Shown here one piece after another: positions 51,301 through 60,666 of a stretch of 64,000 bases of DNA. The stretch lies in the IMG/VR virus record IMGVR_UViG_3300037069_000805, positions 1 to 64,000 of that record. One strand, 5' to 3'. The DNA is from a virus. The notes under the pieces are model-generated. The model worked only from the letters and a program-made list of their open reading frames with translations, had not been told where the DNA came from and ran no database searches. Numbering within the stretch: the stretch's first letter is position 1; every line of letters starts with the position of its first letter. Made by a program: the position numbers and the translations under genes.

Positions 51301-51953
51301 TCTCTTGTATCATCTTGAACAGTATTCATATCATCAATATTATTTTCATTTTCATTATACTTAATCTTAATAGATTTAAAATAATCTATAACCTCATCTT
51401 TAATCTCATCAATATTATCTAATAATTTAGTGATACGTTGTGATTTGATTTTAGCTATAGGTGTACTAATTGTAGATAATTCTTTAAGTTTATTATGTAA
51501 AGTATCTTCTATAAATTTACTAATATTAGTATTACTAGTTTGATTAAAATCTAAATCTTCAAATTGTTCAACTAATCTAAAATTATTTTTAATATATTGA
51601 GCACCTAAAGTTTTCTTAAGTTTATTAATACTATTAGATGTTAATACTTTAGTTAAACCTTTTTCAGGGAAAAATACTCTTTCATTATTTTTATTTAAAT
51701 AATAATGTCTATTATAGTTTTCATCTTTAAATAACTTAGGTTCACCATTATCATCAACTCTGTCTTGATTAATTTCCTTAACTTCATTCTGATAATCTTC
51801 TTCATAATTACCAAATTGATTTATAAAACTTTCAGATTTAAATTGTGTATAATAACGATTAGCTAACAATTCATCATTACTAGTTAATTTAAGTAAACTA
51901 TTAAATAAAATAGATTCATTATCATTTGTATTTGTTTGTCTTTTACAACTCAT
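45351..51953 (-). CDS. virion RNA polymerase, crAss-like
   Basis: TGSDYDIDKMYMM carries the catalytic triad of Asp (D1381, D1383, D1385), placed at about the same point as in the single-subunit virion RNA polymerase of crAss-like phage phi14:2. The 2200-residue length also fits that family. The protein spans the fused beta/beta'-like parts, with no bacterial subunits needed. It is packaged and injected to transcribe early genes. It is followed by an endonuclease gene one base after the stop. Confidence 0.9.
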   Translation of the reverse strand: MSCKRQTNTNDNESILFNSLLKLTSNDELLANRYYTQFKSESFINQFGNYEEDYQNEVKEINQDRVDDNGEPKLFKDENYNRHYYLNKNNERVFFPEKGLTKVLTSNSINKLKKTLGAQYIKNNFRLVEQFEDLDFNQTSNTNISKFIEDTLHNKLKELSTISTPIAKIKSQRITKLLDNIDEIKDEVIDYFKSIKIKYNENENNIDDMNTVQDDTREHSFNVSSYERSYKENINSDVKLMLSLIPNVNEVDDVLDSNSFYTFEQVYGHLLQVLNNVVVKDDENKFNEFISILEKEKEFQPFIKDVLNILESTNKPLSLNTKNKFVQAFDLSKNEFYTFEVDKQYTKDNLLTNYSQRVLPVTETNSKASRILEEWGIKFNEIYLNNDNFKYEKFKIVSDKINDFKQEFNTKIVKEDLISTELLHKLNPLVKILSDLGLVTTEEGMNYFLRNNLEDIYDTDSIKLATNSLINKLQYFSKNILNKNIKPSEGNALKYENIFKQLANAEAKYFTEGSESTIFSAGTTKWVFSKPDYLTIKVEKWKKHPELIRQHLESTPFNKRSKLLNYLLASDLEYLTPAEKDNVIKDRLENFNVGIFNNLQETEDFKNAVDNKEITTNDEIASYINNLLSFVKNNNPIIRTVTPADKSQQKLIEYPKEIFIESNYDSENDIINDEAIEVLYNYFIDEYDRMNKVAYEIKQADLNKDNSKLYIHYHLGNKNGLKSALFPSLSVDFNKGKLSTLPKIKDLEGNDVILYDSVTGFPVMNTFPSRIKIAIKEHIKQNIKENINGTLNTMLDIELFKGTDKLDTENYAIDSAIYQKYADKNQLSSYKIREQIAADVYINGLISQIEYSKAFSGDYAYYKNMVDYKKRVPATYTDGQYLNTNDKYFNIASIASVEGGSPFTDYFQELVDNKILKPEIAAHYIGSTNSITYKGKEYKGNNINIADAQAWITPTRWKFIMNGLGKWNDNYEHVYNKITKNEETLTEKELKFVMQPLKGVYFEVKDGVPTMLKYSQAVLIPSLIRGTSLENMYNKMTEASHYNDQIHEVITLDGIKVGSLNTTRLHKDGNETELEKDFTLNKQELLNSGWKLQQDLPTKGVHDTDTGSQIQKNVFQGLSFNLDKMFHYKGEDITGSQLIDKINNIVGQLSNKGVKQLYKELGIDENGKINNVSLFYDSLANQLIEQEGNKNIINGLKAQINPVGIPQAYGKIMNMFASIVLDRVVKIKTNGGSFIQMSDFGLNKTEANEKGVLWTPWSENKVQPYTVQKDGIGNILKGPNGKPLIRPAGILIPGSLIAQHIPNYRDYTNKPEILFGTLNPETNEYEGGLIDYKILNNIIGYRIPNQGISSNDAFQIAGILPEGMGDTIVAYTGITTKTGSDYDIDKMYMMIPSFNKVDGKLVYKDSLENDLIEAYKAVFTSPDVLNDLMTPIDFDFIKNDILAFNKEDETSDTYHFDGLKDIYIKAQYKAGKAGVGMEANSLVDHVRGTMANLRFNGYYLGVGFKNELGETKFDEEFSEELSDEDLKLYSKKYNELSDSKISASDLESLKKIKIANSLSAILNAFVDIAKDPYITRGNWNTATTNVGNMLLRAGAHPFQVNAFLKQPILKSFIQFQNNKESKINNDTGNIENKFKLDVLRNSKDFQLQLPFGDRNISVADLHKLVFKNSFETDYKKLTYNEINTKLQSAKKFVTEDGERTKKALFTKEQLIQYKESFDRFINIVSTRQASFVKSQQIEPSYFPEFNSLLLNDTPEFQMKVLSTFFKLKEDAKKMKKNIDGSTQDVSGIGSTVTSLVARNNIINDLLNNKDKGQLLGFETKLERNGKPTLLGHYTNNSIFDMINMVVKNPKLFFMTQSSIINNFDIISNDVKGTKLMDEDFGKDLEQKYLSYVLSGFEGIKTSSPEYTHLTSNDFVKEFSAFKDSKSNRYAILKELDLSKNKDDKLFITLSNRRKSADIQQELTKSWLDMLNNDKEMAENLVKYSYITSGFNMNKGQFFTLIPNEFFIEKDINGYLNSRELKHIDTNFIEQLYQNNYDNSLYVPNVFTNQILRGSKDFGFVLDSQLVNKVRRYIKQNDNLFKLIGYDQHHDPIYVRTYTKGFKDKQGNKYFEYSFDENNRSLLAQNDIANKEGLLKYYNETLLPEVAYDIDMNETERSILPSNEKTSIEPKDNTFNELSEQEYNNLSEEEKATILWQKKSC

Positions 51954-51954
51954 A

Positions 51955-54900
51955 TTAATTTCCTTTACAAATTTTCTTAATTTCTTCTGGTTTGTAGTTT
52001 AACTCTATAATTTTTTCAAAATCTACATAAGTTAAATCATTATCAGATTTATTATTTTCATCTTTATATATATCCATTCCTTTTAAGAATGTTTCATCTT
52101 CAAGAAATAAATCTATTTGTGGTTCAGATAATTTAGTATTATCTTTTTTAACATCTTCAGTTAATTTTTGTGCCTCTTTATTTTCCACTGTACCAGGTAT
52201 TTCACTTTGTGATTGCAAAGATAGTGATTTTTTTTCAGAATTCCTAGTATTTTCTACTTTATTTTCATTACCAGTAGCAACATTAAAGAAATCAGTAGCT
52301 AAATTCATTTCTTCTTCTGGACTTAAATTAGCATCTTTACCTACATATTTATCTAAGTAATCATTTTGTGCTTTAGTAAATTTAGTTGTACTAGGATTTT
52401 TTATAATAGGTTTAGTTTCTAAGTAAATGTTAGTATAACCTCCAAATGTTGGTTTTAAATTACCATTTTCATCAGTTCCTACGACAGCATTTGTATTTAA
52501 TACATTATTTTGAATAAGATAGTTTAAATAATCTATATTATGTGTATTTAAAGCTTTAGTTCCAATATTTTTAGGATTACCAAAGTTTATACCTCTTCTT
52601 TTTTGAGTAGTTAAAAACTCTATTAAATCACCCTCAACAGCTTCTAATTCATCTAAACTATTAACACTTACATTTCTAAATTTAAATGCCCCTGTTTTAT
52701 AATCAAATCTAAATTGTGATTTTTCATTTTCAGAACCATCGTAAATTAATAAATCAATTATATCTTTTAATGAAATTTCATTTTCATTTTTAACAGATTT
52801 AATCAAATCATATTCTATTGGTATAGTTAATTTAATTTTATTTACTAAATCAGGTGCGTCTTTTTCAATATCTTTTAATAAAGTAGCTTTATTTAAGGTT
52901 GTAGGTCTATTATTATTTTTAAATCTATATCTAGTAATATCAAATAATAAATCAGCCTGATTAAAATCTAATTTTAAAGTATTTAATTTTAAATGAAACA
53001 ACTCACCATTAGTCATTGGTATTTTTAAATAAAATTCTCCAGAAGATAAAGTTTCTCCATTAACATTATATTTAGTTTCAATATCTCCTTTAGGATTAAT
53101 TAAAGTACCAAAATCTTGCACATTAAATAAATTCTCTCTAATATATTGATAACCTTTTTTAGTTAAATTACCATTTTCATCTACTAATTTTAATGTTTGA
53201 AATGCTTGTAATTGAGAAATAGTATTCTCTTTTACATTTCCATTTTCATCTGTATCTGTAATTAGCGTACCAGGCATTTGTCCTGCAATTTTAATAGACA
53301 TATTATTTAAAGAATTACCATCTAATATAGAATTAACTATCAGTAATCTACTATCTCTATCTTTGCTATTAAATATTTCAGCACTAACTTTAGTAGAAGG
53401 TAGTGTTTCCATTGGCGCAACTACATTAGAGTCCTTTATACCTACATTTAAAGGAAGATAATTAGTTAAGAACTCTCTAAGTTCATCTATAGATTTAATG
53501 TTGTTCTTAGGACTGTTAATTATGTATTGTATTGTTTCTTTAATACTATTACTTTGTAAATATGTAGCAATTTCTGAAGCAAGTTTTAAATTAGCATTAT
53601 CTCCAGGATTAGTGTTTATACTAAAATTTAATACTCTTCCTGTTTTATCTTCAGGAGTATTTTCATAATCAATCCAATCTTGATTTATAAATTCAAATTT
53701 TACTCCAGTCTTTTGATTTTTACTTATTAGTTTTAATTTATTTTGTTGTAAAGTTTTATACTTAGTATCACCTGCTATTTTTTTACTTTCATTAATATTA
53801 TCTTCTAAATTTACATCATCTACTTGTTCAAATGAATTATCTGGATTATCAGTTAAAGTTCCACTAGGAGTTGTTGAAGTATTACCTTCATTTTCAACTT
53901 CATCTTTTTGGTTTGATATAGTAGCATCTTCTTCTTGTTTTAAAGACTCTTTAGAATCTTCTATTGCTTTGCTAATAATTGGATTATCTTTTTGTTCTTT
54001 AGATAATTTATCTGTAAAATCTTGTAAATCTTTACTAGTAGGTTGTTTTCTTATGTTATCTATAACTTCTTGATGTTTTTCTGTATTTTCGTCAGAAGTT
54101 TCTTTTTCTAGATTTTCTCTTTGGTTTATTAAACTATCAAAATAATTCTGATTAGCCTTTTTATCCCAAATAACATCATTAACTAATTCAGATATTTCTT
54201 TTAGATTATTTTTAGATTTTTCTATCTGCTTATCTAAATGTTCTATTACATTACCTTTATTTTCTTTTTTGTATTTATAGATTTCTTCAGTAACACCTTC
54301 TTTGTAATCAGGATTTAATTCTAATTCTTTTTTAGGCAAATAATCTAAATTCTTTTCAAATTCAATTTTTTGTTTCTCTAATTTATCTAATTTTTTACGC
54401 TCATGATATTCATCTGACTTTTCACCTATATAAGTGTTTAATAAATTCATATAGTATGATTTATAGTCATTATCATTAGCTTTTACATTTTTAGGTTGTA
54501 TTTTTAATGCTTTTTGAAAGTCATTAAAAGCTTGAACATGTTTTTGTAAATATTTAGCTTTATCTATAACTCTTTCAATAGATTCTCTATTTTCTTTATT
54601 TTTATTTTTACGTTCTTTTTCTTCTAATGTATTATCAGACTCTTGTGTATCTTCTGAGAACAATTGTTTTAAATGTTCATGTAAAGCGTCAATACCCATC
54701 TCGTCCTCACCTATAAAATTATTAATTAATTGAGTTTCTGCAGAATGTTTTAAATCTTCAATAAGTTGTTCATTACCATTTTTAACAGCTAAGTCGAATA
54801 ATTCAGACTTACCTTCCATTATATTTAAAGCATCATGTACTTTTTTAACATTTTCTGGAATTATAATTTTATTACCTTTTTTATCCTTATCAAATACTCT

Positions 54901-56592
54901 TTCTTCTTTACCAGTTTCTTTATTTAGTTCTACATGGCTTTTATAAATATCTGTATTTAATATTGTATTATAATCAGATGAATGAAGATTTATTTTGTCT
55001 ATTAATTTATTTGTTTTTTCTCTATCTTGTGCATCATGTTTCATTCCTCCATATACACCAAAAGCACCACCTTGTACAGCTCCTAATAATACTGAAACCT
55101 GCCCTTCAGTTGTTCCTAATGTTTTTATATAATCAGATCCTAATGATATTAAATCTAAATTTAATTCGCCATCATCTGTAATTAAATTATTAGAATCTTT
55201 TTTACCATATAATCCTCTTTTTACAATTCTATTTTCTAAAGTAGTTTGAATACCTTCTTCCCATAAACCTTCAGATGCAGCATTTTTAACAAAATGTCCT
55301 AATACATCTTTAACTACATTTTTACCACTTCTTTGCGCTACATTCTCTAATTTAGGTATTTCTTTTTCAGTAGTTGATGTTATAGCTTTACCTAATTTCT
55401 GTAGTGGTTTATATTCTGAATTTGCAATTTTACCACCAACTTGATCAACTAAGTTAGTTAAAGTTTTATTTTCAGCTGTTTTAACTAAAGACTTAGCTCC
55501 TTTACCATATAATAGTCTTGTCTGAATATAATCTGGACCAGCCAATACAGCTACATTATCCCAAAATGATGTAGACATTGCATTAGCAACTCTTTCTTTA
55601 AATTCATTTTCAGCTACATCATCTGATACTGTTGCTGATTTTTGATTATATTCTTCGTCAGTTATTTGATGAGTTCTTCTTTTTATATCTAAATCAGCTA
55701 ATTCATTTAGAACTTTTTGTTGATAATCTGGTTGTGCTTTTCTATTTTTAATCCATTTAGGTTTTTCTTTCATCATATCATCAGAAACACCTTTTGATTC
55801 TGCTCCAGCTTCAAAAAATACATTTGCAGCAGTTATACCTATCTCATTAACTTTTTCAGCAGTAAAACCTAATTTTGTTAATTTTGAAATTGTATCTCCA
55901 GTATCTTTAGCGTAACCAACTCTATTTAACGCTTTAGCTGATAAACCTAATAATTCTTCACTTATTCCCATAGCTTTAAATGCAGCTCCAGGAGCCATAG
56001 CTGATAACATATAACCTAAACCATCTGCACCATCAGTAGCAAAAAATGAAGTAGATTTCATTTTATCAATAACATTACCATCCTGGACTGCTCTTGATAT
56101 ATATACTGGTAATAAATCACTATTAATTTTTGCATTTAGATTATCCAATGCTTTTACACCAACATTATTAAATGTTGTATCTAAAAAATTATGTTCATCC
56201 TTACCTGTTGTAAGATCACCAATATTTTCAACAGTTCCAGCTATAGCACCACCTAAGTAAGCTACTGTTTTAGCCATTTCTATACCTGCTTTATCAGCAG
56301 TTCTAATAAGACCTAAACCAGCTTGTGCTAAACCAGATTGTTCATTAGCTCTATGTTCATTAATAGAACCTTGAACATCATCTTTTCTAATATCAGTTGC
56401 CCAGTTTAAACCTTCGTCATATTTAGAATCACCGTATCCAGTATTTACACCAAGTAATGAAGTGTTTATTTTACTATAAACTTGCTTCATTTTATTTGGA
56501 GTATCTTGTTTTAGTCCTAATTGATCAGCTAAACCCTTTTTTGGAGGATCTGTAAACTCATTATCATAAGGATTGTTTTGTAATAAACTCAT
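51955..56592 (-). CDS. giant virion/cargo protein, 1545 aa
   Basis: The N-terminal third has several small-residue hydrophobic stretches (AYLGGAIAGTVENIG near residue 110, MLSAMAPGAAFKAMG near 195, LLGAVQGGAFGVYGGM near 505) that could enter membrane. The middle (about 540-900) is strongly coiled-coil, and the rest is mixed. One base separates it from the polymerase gene. It fits a crAss-like ejected cargo protein. No enzymatic motif was found. Confidence 0.6.
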   Translation of the reverse strand: MSLLQNNPYDNEFTDPPKKGLADQLGLKQDTPNKMKQVYSKINTSLLGVNTGYGDSKYDEGLNWATDIRKDDVQGSINEHRANEQSGLAQAGLGLIRTADKAGIEMAKTVAYLGGAIAGTVENIGDLTTGKDEHNFLDTTFNNVGVKALDNLNAKINSDLLPVYISRAVQDGNVIDKMKSTSFFATDGADGLGYMLSAMAPGAAFKAMGISEELLGLSAKALNRVGYAKDTGDTISKLTKLGFTAEKVNEIGITAANVFFEAGAESKGVSDDMMKEKPKWIKNRKAQPDYQQKVLNELADLDIKRRTHQITDEEYNQKSATVSDDVAENEFKERVANAMSTSFWDNVAVLAGPDYIQTRLLYGKGAKSLVKTAENKTLTNLVDQVGGKIANSEYKPLQKLGKAITSTTEKEIPKLENVAQRSGKNVVKDVLGHFVKNAASEGLWEEGIQTTLENRIVKRGLYGKKDSNNLITDDGELNLDLISLGSDYIKTLGTTEGQVSVLLGAVQGGAFGVYGGMKHDAQDREKTNKLIDKINLHSSDYNTILNTDIYKSHVELNKETGKEERVFDKDKKGNKIIIPENVKKVHDALNIMEGKSELFDLAVKNGNEQLIEDLKHSAETQLINNFIGEDEMGIDALHEHLKQLFSEDTQESDNTLEEKERKNKNKENRESIERVIDKAKYLQKHVQAFNDFQKALKIQPKNVKANDNDYKSYYMNLLNTYIGEKSDEYHERKKLDKLEKQKIEFEKNLDYLPKKELELNPDYKEGVTEEIYKYKKENKGNVIEHLDKQIEKSKNNLKEISELVNDVIWDKKANQNYFDSLINQRENLEKETSDENTEKHQEVIDNIRKQPTSKDLQDFTDKLSKEQKDNPIISKAIEDSKESLKQEEDATISNQKDEVENEGNTSTTPSGTLTDNPDNSFEQVDDVNLEDNINESKKIAGDTKYKTLQQNKLKLISKNQKTGVKFEFINQDWIDYENTPEDKTGRVLNFSINTNPGDNANLKLASEIATYLQSNSIKETIQYIINSPKNNIKSIDELREFLTNYLPLNVGIKDSNVVAPMETLPSTKVSAEIFNSKDRDSRLLIVNSILDGNSLNNMSIKIAGQMPGTLITDTDENGNVKENTISQLQAFQTLKLVDENGNLTKKGYQYIRENLFNVQDFGTLINPKGDIETKYNVNGETLSSGEFYLKIPMTNGELFHLKLNTLKLDFNQADLLFDITRYRFKNNNRPTTLNKATLLKDIEKDAPDLVNKIKLTIPIEYDLIKSVKNENEISLKDIIDLLIYDGSENEKSQFRFDYKTGAFKFRNVSVNSLDELEAVEGDLIEFLTTQKRRGINFGNPKNIGTKALNTHNIDYLNYLIQNNVLNTNAVVGTDENGNLKPTFGGYTNIYLETKPIIKNPSTTKFTKAQNDYLDKYVGKDANLSPEEEMNLATDFFNVATGNENKVENTRNSEKKSLSLQSQSEIPGTVENKEAQKLTEDVKKDNTKLSEPQIDLFLEDETFLKGMDIYKDENNKSDNDLTYVDFEKIIELNYKPEEIKKICKGN

Positions 56593-56601
56593 ATTTTATA
56601 T

Positions 56602-58413
56602 TTATTTACCTGTCATTAAATCTTCCATTTCAGTAGAAAATTCAGCAGGTGATAATTTTTCAGCTTTAGCGTTTCCTTTTCTCATATCTATAGTACCATC
56701 TTCATTATATCTAATTTGAGTACCTTTTAAGTTTTCATTTCCAGAATATCTACCTGTAGCCGTAACCCAATCACCAAATTTCTGAACTGCATTTTTATAA
56801 ACTTGATTTATTTCATACGCTCTTTTGAATTCTGGTTTTGCAATTTCATTTAATGTTCTTCCAATTGCAACTTTATGAACTGGATTACCATCTTTGTCAA
56901 CTACTAATGCTCTATGAGCCATTACACTTTGTTCTTTATTATTTTCAAATTTATAATTGTTATAATTAACAGGTGAATCATATCCAATATATTGAACTTT
57001 TTCACCATCTCCTAGTGTAATTTTTTCACCAGTTTTTATATCAATCATTGGTCTAAGACCAGCTTTAGTATCTAAAGTAAGTTGTTGATCTCTATCTGCT
57101 GGAGCTTTACCTGATAATTCTCCCATAAATAATTGATCTTCTCCTGTTGTATCAGGTCTTAATATATCATTACCTATAGTTAATTTATCCATATATTTTT
57201 TCATATATTCACTAGCAGCAGCTGCAGTTTTTGGATCATTTAAATCAGCATTAGATGGTAATTTATGAGAACTTTTTAATTTATTAACTGCTACTTCATA
57301 AGCTCTTTGAGATAATTTATCATCAAATATATCTTTATAAGTATACTTATTAGGATTTTCACCTGGTTTATATGGAGTATTTCTACCTTGTAATCCAGTA
57401 TGAGAATTAGCTAATGCATAAGAAAATCCAACTTTACTTTTACCTATTTGACTAACATCAACATCATTTATTCTTCCTGTTAAAGTATGAGTACTATCTG
57501 GATCAAATATACCAGATGGTTCTGCTTTATCTTCTTTTTTCTTAGCATTTGGATCACCTATAAATTGTGCATTTTCTCCTCTGTTATCAACTACTCCAGT
57601 TTTTAACATTGAATTAACTCCATTTACTAATTGAGATTGAACATTTGCATCATTAGCACCTTCAAATTTTCTTGAATCACTCCATTCTTTTTCACCAAAT
57701 TGATTTTGTAACAGTCCTAATGCACTTTGTAAATTAGGTTTATTAGATGTTTCTATTCTTCTTCCAGAACGATCAACCATTATCATTCCACCAAATGGTC
57801 CTTGTGCAAAACTGTATCCATTAGCTCTCATTTCACCAGTAACTTGTTCTCCTAATAAATCATGAACACTTTTAAGTTTATCTAAAGTTTCAATTTTCTT
57901 AGGTGCTCCAAGTAAACCAATGTTTGATATATTATTTTGACTATCAAAGCCAGTATATTTATCTTTTGAACTAAAATCATTCCATGCATTTAATGCACGT
58001 TCCATTGACCAACCTTTTGTTTTAGTAGCATCTTCTAGAAAATCTTTACGATTTTCCATATATACTTTCTTAGCATTATTTATTTGTCCAATCCTTCCAG
58101 TTGGTGCAACTAAATTTTGATATTCTCTATTTAAAGCTATAGTTTTACCAACCATATCATTATTAAAACCATTTGTTGCTAAATCAGATGCTTGTTGATC
58201 TATTTTTGATTCAATATTATTTTTTAATTTAGCTGCTTCTTCCAAATGTACATCTAATGGATCTACTTTTGCAAGTCCACCAATAATTTCTTGTTGTTGT
58301 GCTAGTAATGCATCATGCTTTTGTCTTTTTAACATAGGAACAAAAGCTAATTCTTGCATGGTCTGAGGAGTATATGCTGAAGGTGAAATCTCTGTGTAAC
58401 GGTTAGTTGCCAT
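56602..58413 (-). CDS. virion protein, 603 aa
   Basis: A soluble, mixed alpha/beta protein with an N-terminal helical part (about residues 10-130) and polar, Gly/Asn-rich later half. No signature found. Location and size match a crAss-like internal or portal-proximal virion protein. Its start lies 11 bases inside the end of a GIY-YIG endonuclease gene. Confidence 0.5.
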   Translation of the reverse strand: MATNRYTEISPSAYTPQTMQELAFVPMLKRQKHDALLAQQQEIIGGLAKVDPLDVHLEEAAKLKNNIESKIDQQASDLATNGFNNDMVGKTIALNREYQNLVAPTGRIGQINNAKKVYMENRKDFLEDATKTKGWSMERALNAWNDFSSKDKYTGFDSQNNISNIGLLGAPKKIETLDKLKSVHDLLGEQVTGEMRANGYSFAQGPFGGMIMVDRSGRRIETSNKPNLQSALGLLQNQFGEKEWSDSRKFEGANDANVQSQLVNGVNSMLKTGVVDNRGENAQFIGDPNAKKKEDKAEPSGIFDPDSTHTLTGRINDVDVSQIGKSKVGFSYALANSHTGLQGRNTPYKPGENPNKYTYKDIFDDKLSQRAYEVAVNKLKSSHKLPSNADLNDPKTAAAASEYMKKYMDKLTIGNDILRPDTTGEDQLFMGELSGKAPADRDQQLTLDTKAGLRPMIDIKTGEKITLGDGEKVQYIGYDSPVNYNNYKFENNKEQSVMAHRALVVDKDGNPVHKVAIGRTLNEIAKPEFKRAYEINQVYKNAVQKFGDWVTATGRYSGNENLKGTQIRYNEDGTIDMRKGNAKAEKLSPAEFSTEMEDLMTGK

Positions 58414-58966
58414 ATTCTATTTGTTTAAATATTGTTTTATTATTACGAGTACCATTTATGTTTTGTGATAATGTAACATAATTAATATTATTAATTCTTG
58501 CACATTCGGCAGCAGATGAGTAAATTTCTCCTGTTTCTGTGTTTATAATTTCTTTAGCCATTCCACTATTCTTTTTTAAATTTTCTTTATGAGAATTAGA
58601 ATGTTTTAATCCTTTATTCCAAGCTAATTGACCTTTATGACTAATTGATAATTTAAGACGTTGTTCTTTTGTAGCAATCCTACCAAAAGCTCCTTCTCCA
58701 CCTAATGAAATATTACAAAGAGTTCCTGTTTTATTACATTTTCTTCCGTAGTAATCTATTAAAATTATTTCTAATTCTTTAGCTTCTTCGATTGTAATAT
58801 TTTTTTTTAAAATATCAATTTCATAATTAGGATATTTTTTAATTGTTTTAGACCATATATTATTACGATGTCTTCTTTCAAAAGGTCTTTTTATATTTCC
58901 AATACCAATATAGAATACCTCACCGTTTGGTTTAATATGTCTATATATACAATAATTATTGTTCAT
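58403..58966 (-). CDS. free-standing GIY-YIG homing endonuclease
   Basis: CIYRHI...FYIGIG (about residues 6-23) begins the GIY-YIG nuclease domain, with RRHRNN providing the conserved Arg. The C-terminal part has an AWNKG and a SSAAECARINN helix-turn-helix of the NUMOD type. It resembles the endonuclease at 60656, including the end (NG-RNNKT). It overlaps the next gene by 11 bases. Confidence 0.8.
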   Translation of the reverse strand: MNNNYCIYRHIKPNGEVFYIGIGNIKRPFERRHRNNIWSKTIKKYPNYEIDILKKNITIEEAKELEIILIDYYGRKCNKTGTLCNISLGGEGAFGRIATKEQRLKLSISHKGQLAWNKGLKHSNSHKENLKKNSGMAKEIINTETGEIYSSAAECARINNINYVTLSQNINGTRNNKTIFKQIEYGN

Positions 58967-58968
58967 TA

Positions 58969-60666
58969 TTAATATCCTTTATTATTTTTACGTAAATAAC
59001 CTCCATACATATTACTTGTAATAGAAGTTCCTACAAATTTATTTGGATCACCAAAAGATGGTGTACTATTTTTTTCAGCTAGTACTTGTTCATATGTTTT
59101 TTTAACACCAGTTTTCTTATTTACCATATACTTTCCATCCCACGAATATCCTAAGGCTTCAGCAATTTGATTTTTTTCAACTTCTTCTTTACCAATAGCT
59201 CCTAAATCAGTACCTATACTACCAAGTAATTTAGATTTTTGAGTATCATAATTAGCTGTATTTCTATCATTAATATCTAATTCAGCATTAGATTGACTCA
59301 TATTAGCTTGATTAACTCCTAAATCAAATTGTTGTTTATATTGTTTTTGTGCATTATTTAATTCGTTTGCTTTTAGATATGCATCTGACATACCTTTAGT
59401 ATAATTAAGATTAGCTCCTAATATATTACTTCTTAAAGCTCCTTCTGAACCATTAGTAGCATTTGTAAGTGCATTAATAGTATTATCATTTTCATTAGAT
59501 ACTGTATTTTGTAAATTTCTTTCATCAACATATGAAGGATTATATGTATTAGATAATCTATCTAATCTTTCAGCTTTTGGTTTTTTTAATTGAGATAACT
59601 GAAATGCATTCATAGCTACTGGAGCATATTTTAAAAACTTACCACCATTTTTATCTAAATAATCACCAATACCTGAATTAGAATTAACTGGTAAAGTAGA
59701 TTTAACTAGTGAATTAGATGGTTGTAATAGTGATGTTGTAGGTTGTAAATTATTACTAACTAAACCTTGCTTTAAACCTGTTGTATCTATTGAAGATACT
59801 GGATTTCTTGCCGATGTAAAAGCATATTGTCCATTTGGAAAACCTAAATTACTAGAATCATATATTCCTTTAGGAAAAGTATCTTCTTCTAATGGACCTC
59901 CATATGCAAAATCATTACTAAATTGATTACTAGCTTTAAAAGCTTGTCTATTTGCTTCACGTTTAGCTTCTTTTTTAGCACTAATTCCAGTTATAAATCC
60001 ACTTGCTAATTTACCTACTTGACTACCAATCATTCCACCAATAGGACCACCAATAGCAGTTCCTGCCAATGTTGTACCTGTTTCAATTCCAGCACTTAAT
60101 GCACCATCATTATCTCCAGCTATAAGTGAATTTATTCCAGCCATAGCAGGTTGTATTGCAGCAGTATATCCACTACCTTCAGCACCTTCTGCATTATCTA
60201 AATCACCACCTAAAAACATTTGTTTTTGTTGTGGTTGTACAAATTGTTCCATACCTTCTGGTATATCTCCACTATCTTGATTAGAAACTTGTTGAGAATT
60301 AGCTTGCATAGATTGATTAATTTGTTCTGCTTCAGCTTGTCTTTTAGCTTTTTCAGCTTCTTGAGCTTGTGTTAATCTACCTAATAGAGTCTTTCTAGTT
60401 TCCATTGAAGGTTTATCATTCCTATCTTTAAATTTCTTATCTATTATTTTTGAAGCATCTGCATAAGTTTTACCTTTAACATAAGATGGTAAGTTCATAT
60501 CTTTAGCAGTATTTTCATCAATAGATAATCTATTTGAATAAATATAATTACCAATCTTGGATTCACCTTGTTCTACTGTATTATTTTTACCCTGTGGTAT
60601 TCCGCCTCTTGGGTTTTCACTATGTGTTTCACCTACATTAAATTCCGTTAGTTTATTATTCTCCAT
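58969..60666 (-). CDS. virion cargo protein with glycine zipper, 565 aa
   Basis: I place the start at the Met at 60666 (MENNKLTEF); a longer frame from 60702 adds a run inside the upstream endonuclease. Residues 95-130 are Lys/Gln/Ala-rich coiled coil, and residues 190-228 a small-residue hydrophobic run (GTTLAGTAIGGPIGGMIGS) of membrane-inserting type. The rest is polar Asn/Gln-rich. It fits an ejected phage protein that crosses the host envelope. Confidence 0.55.
   Translation of the reverse strand: MENNKLTEFNVGETHSENPRGGIPQGKNNTVEQGESKIGNYIYSNRLSIDENTAKDMNLPSYVKGKTYADASKIIDKKFKDRNDKPSMETRKTLLGRLTQAQEAEKAKRQAEAEQINQSMQANSQQVSNQDSGDIPEGMEQFVQPQQKQMFLGGDLDNAEGAEGSGYTAAIQPAMAGINSLIAGDNDGALSAGIETGTTLAGTAIGGPIGGMIGSQVGKLASGFITGISAKKEAKREANRQAFKASNQFSNDFAYGGPLEEDTFPKGIYDSSNLGFPNGQYAFTSARNPVSSIDTTGLKQGLVSNNLQPTTSLLQPSNSLVKSTLPVNSNSGIGDYLDKNGGKFLKYAPVAMNAFQLSQLKKPKAERLDRLSNTYNPSYVDERNLQNTVSNENDNTINALTNATNGSEGALRSNILGANLNYTKGMSDAYLKANELNNAQKQYKQQFDLGVNQANMSQSNAELDINDRNTANYDTQKSKLLGSIGTDLGAIGKEEVEKNQIAEALGYSWDGKYMVNKKTGVKKTYEQVLAEKNSTPSFGDPNKFVGTSITSNMYGGYLRKNNKGY

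Noticed and set aside
42670-55181. Plus-strand frames inside the giant minus-strand genes (42670, 43903, 49573, 50380, 54963)
   Set aside because: Shadow frames of the virion genes without start context or recognisable domains.
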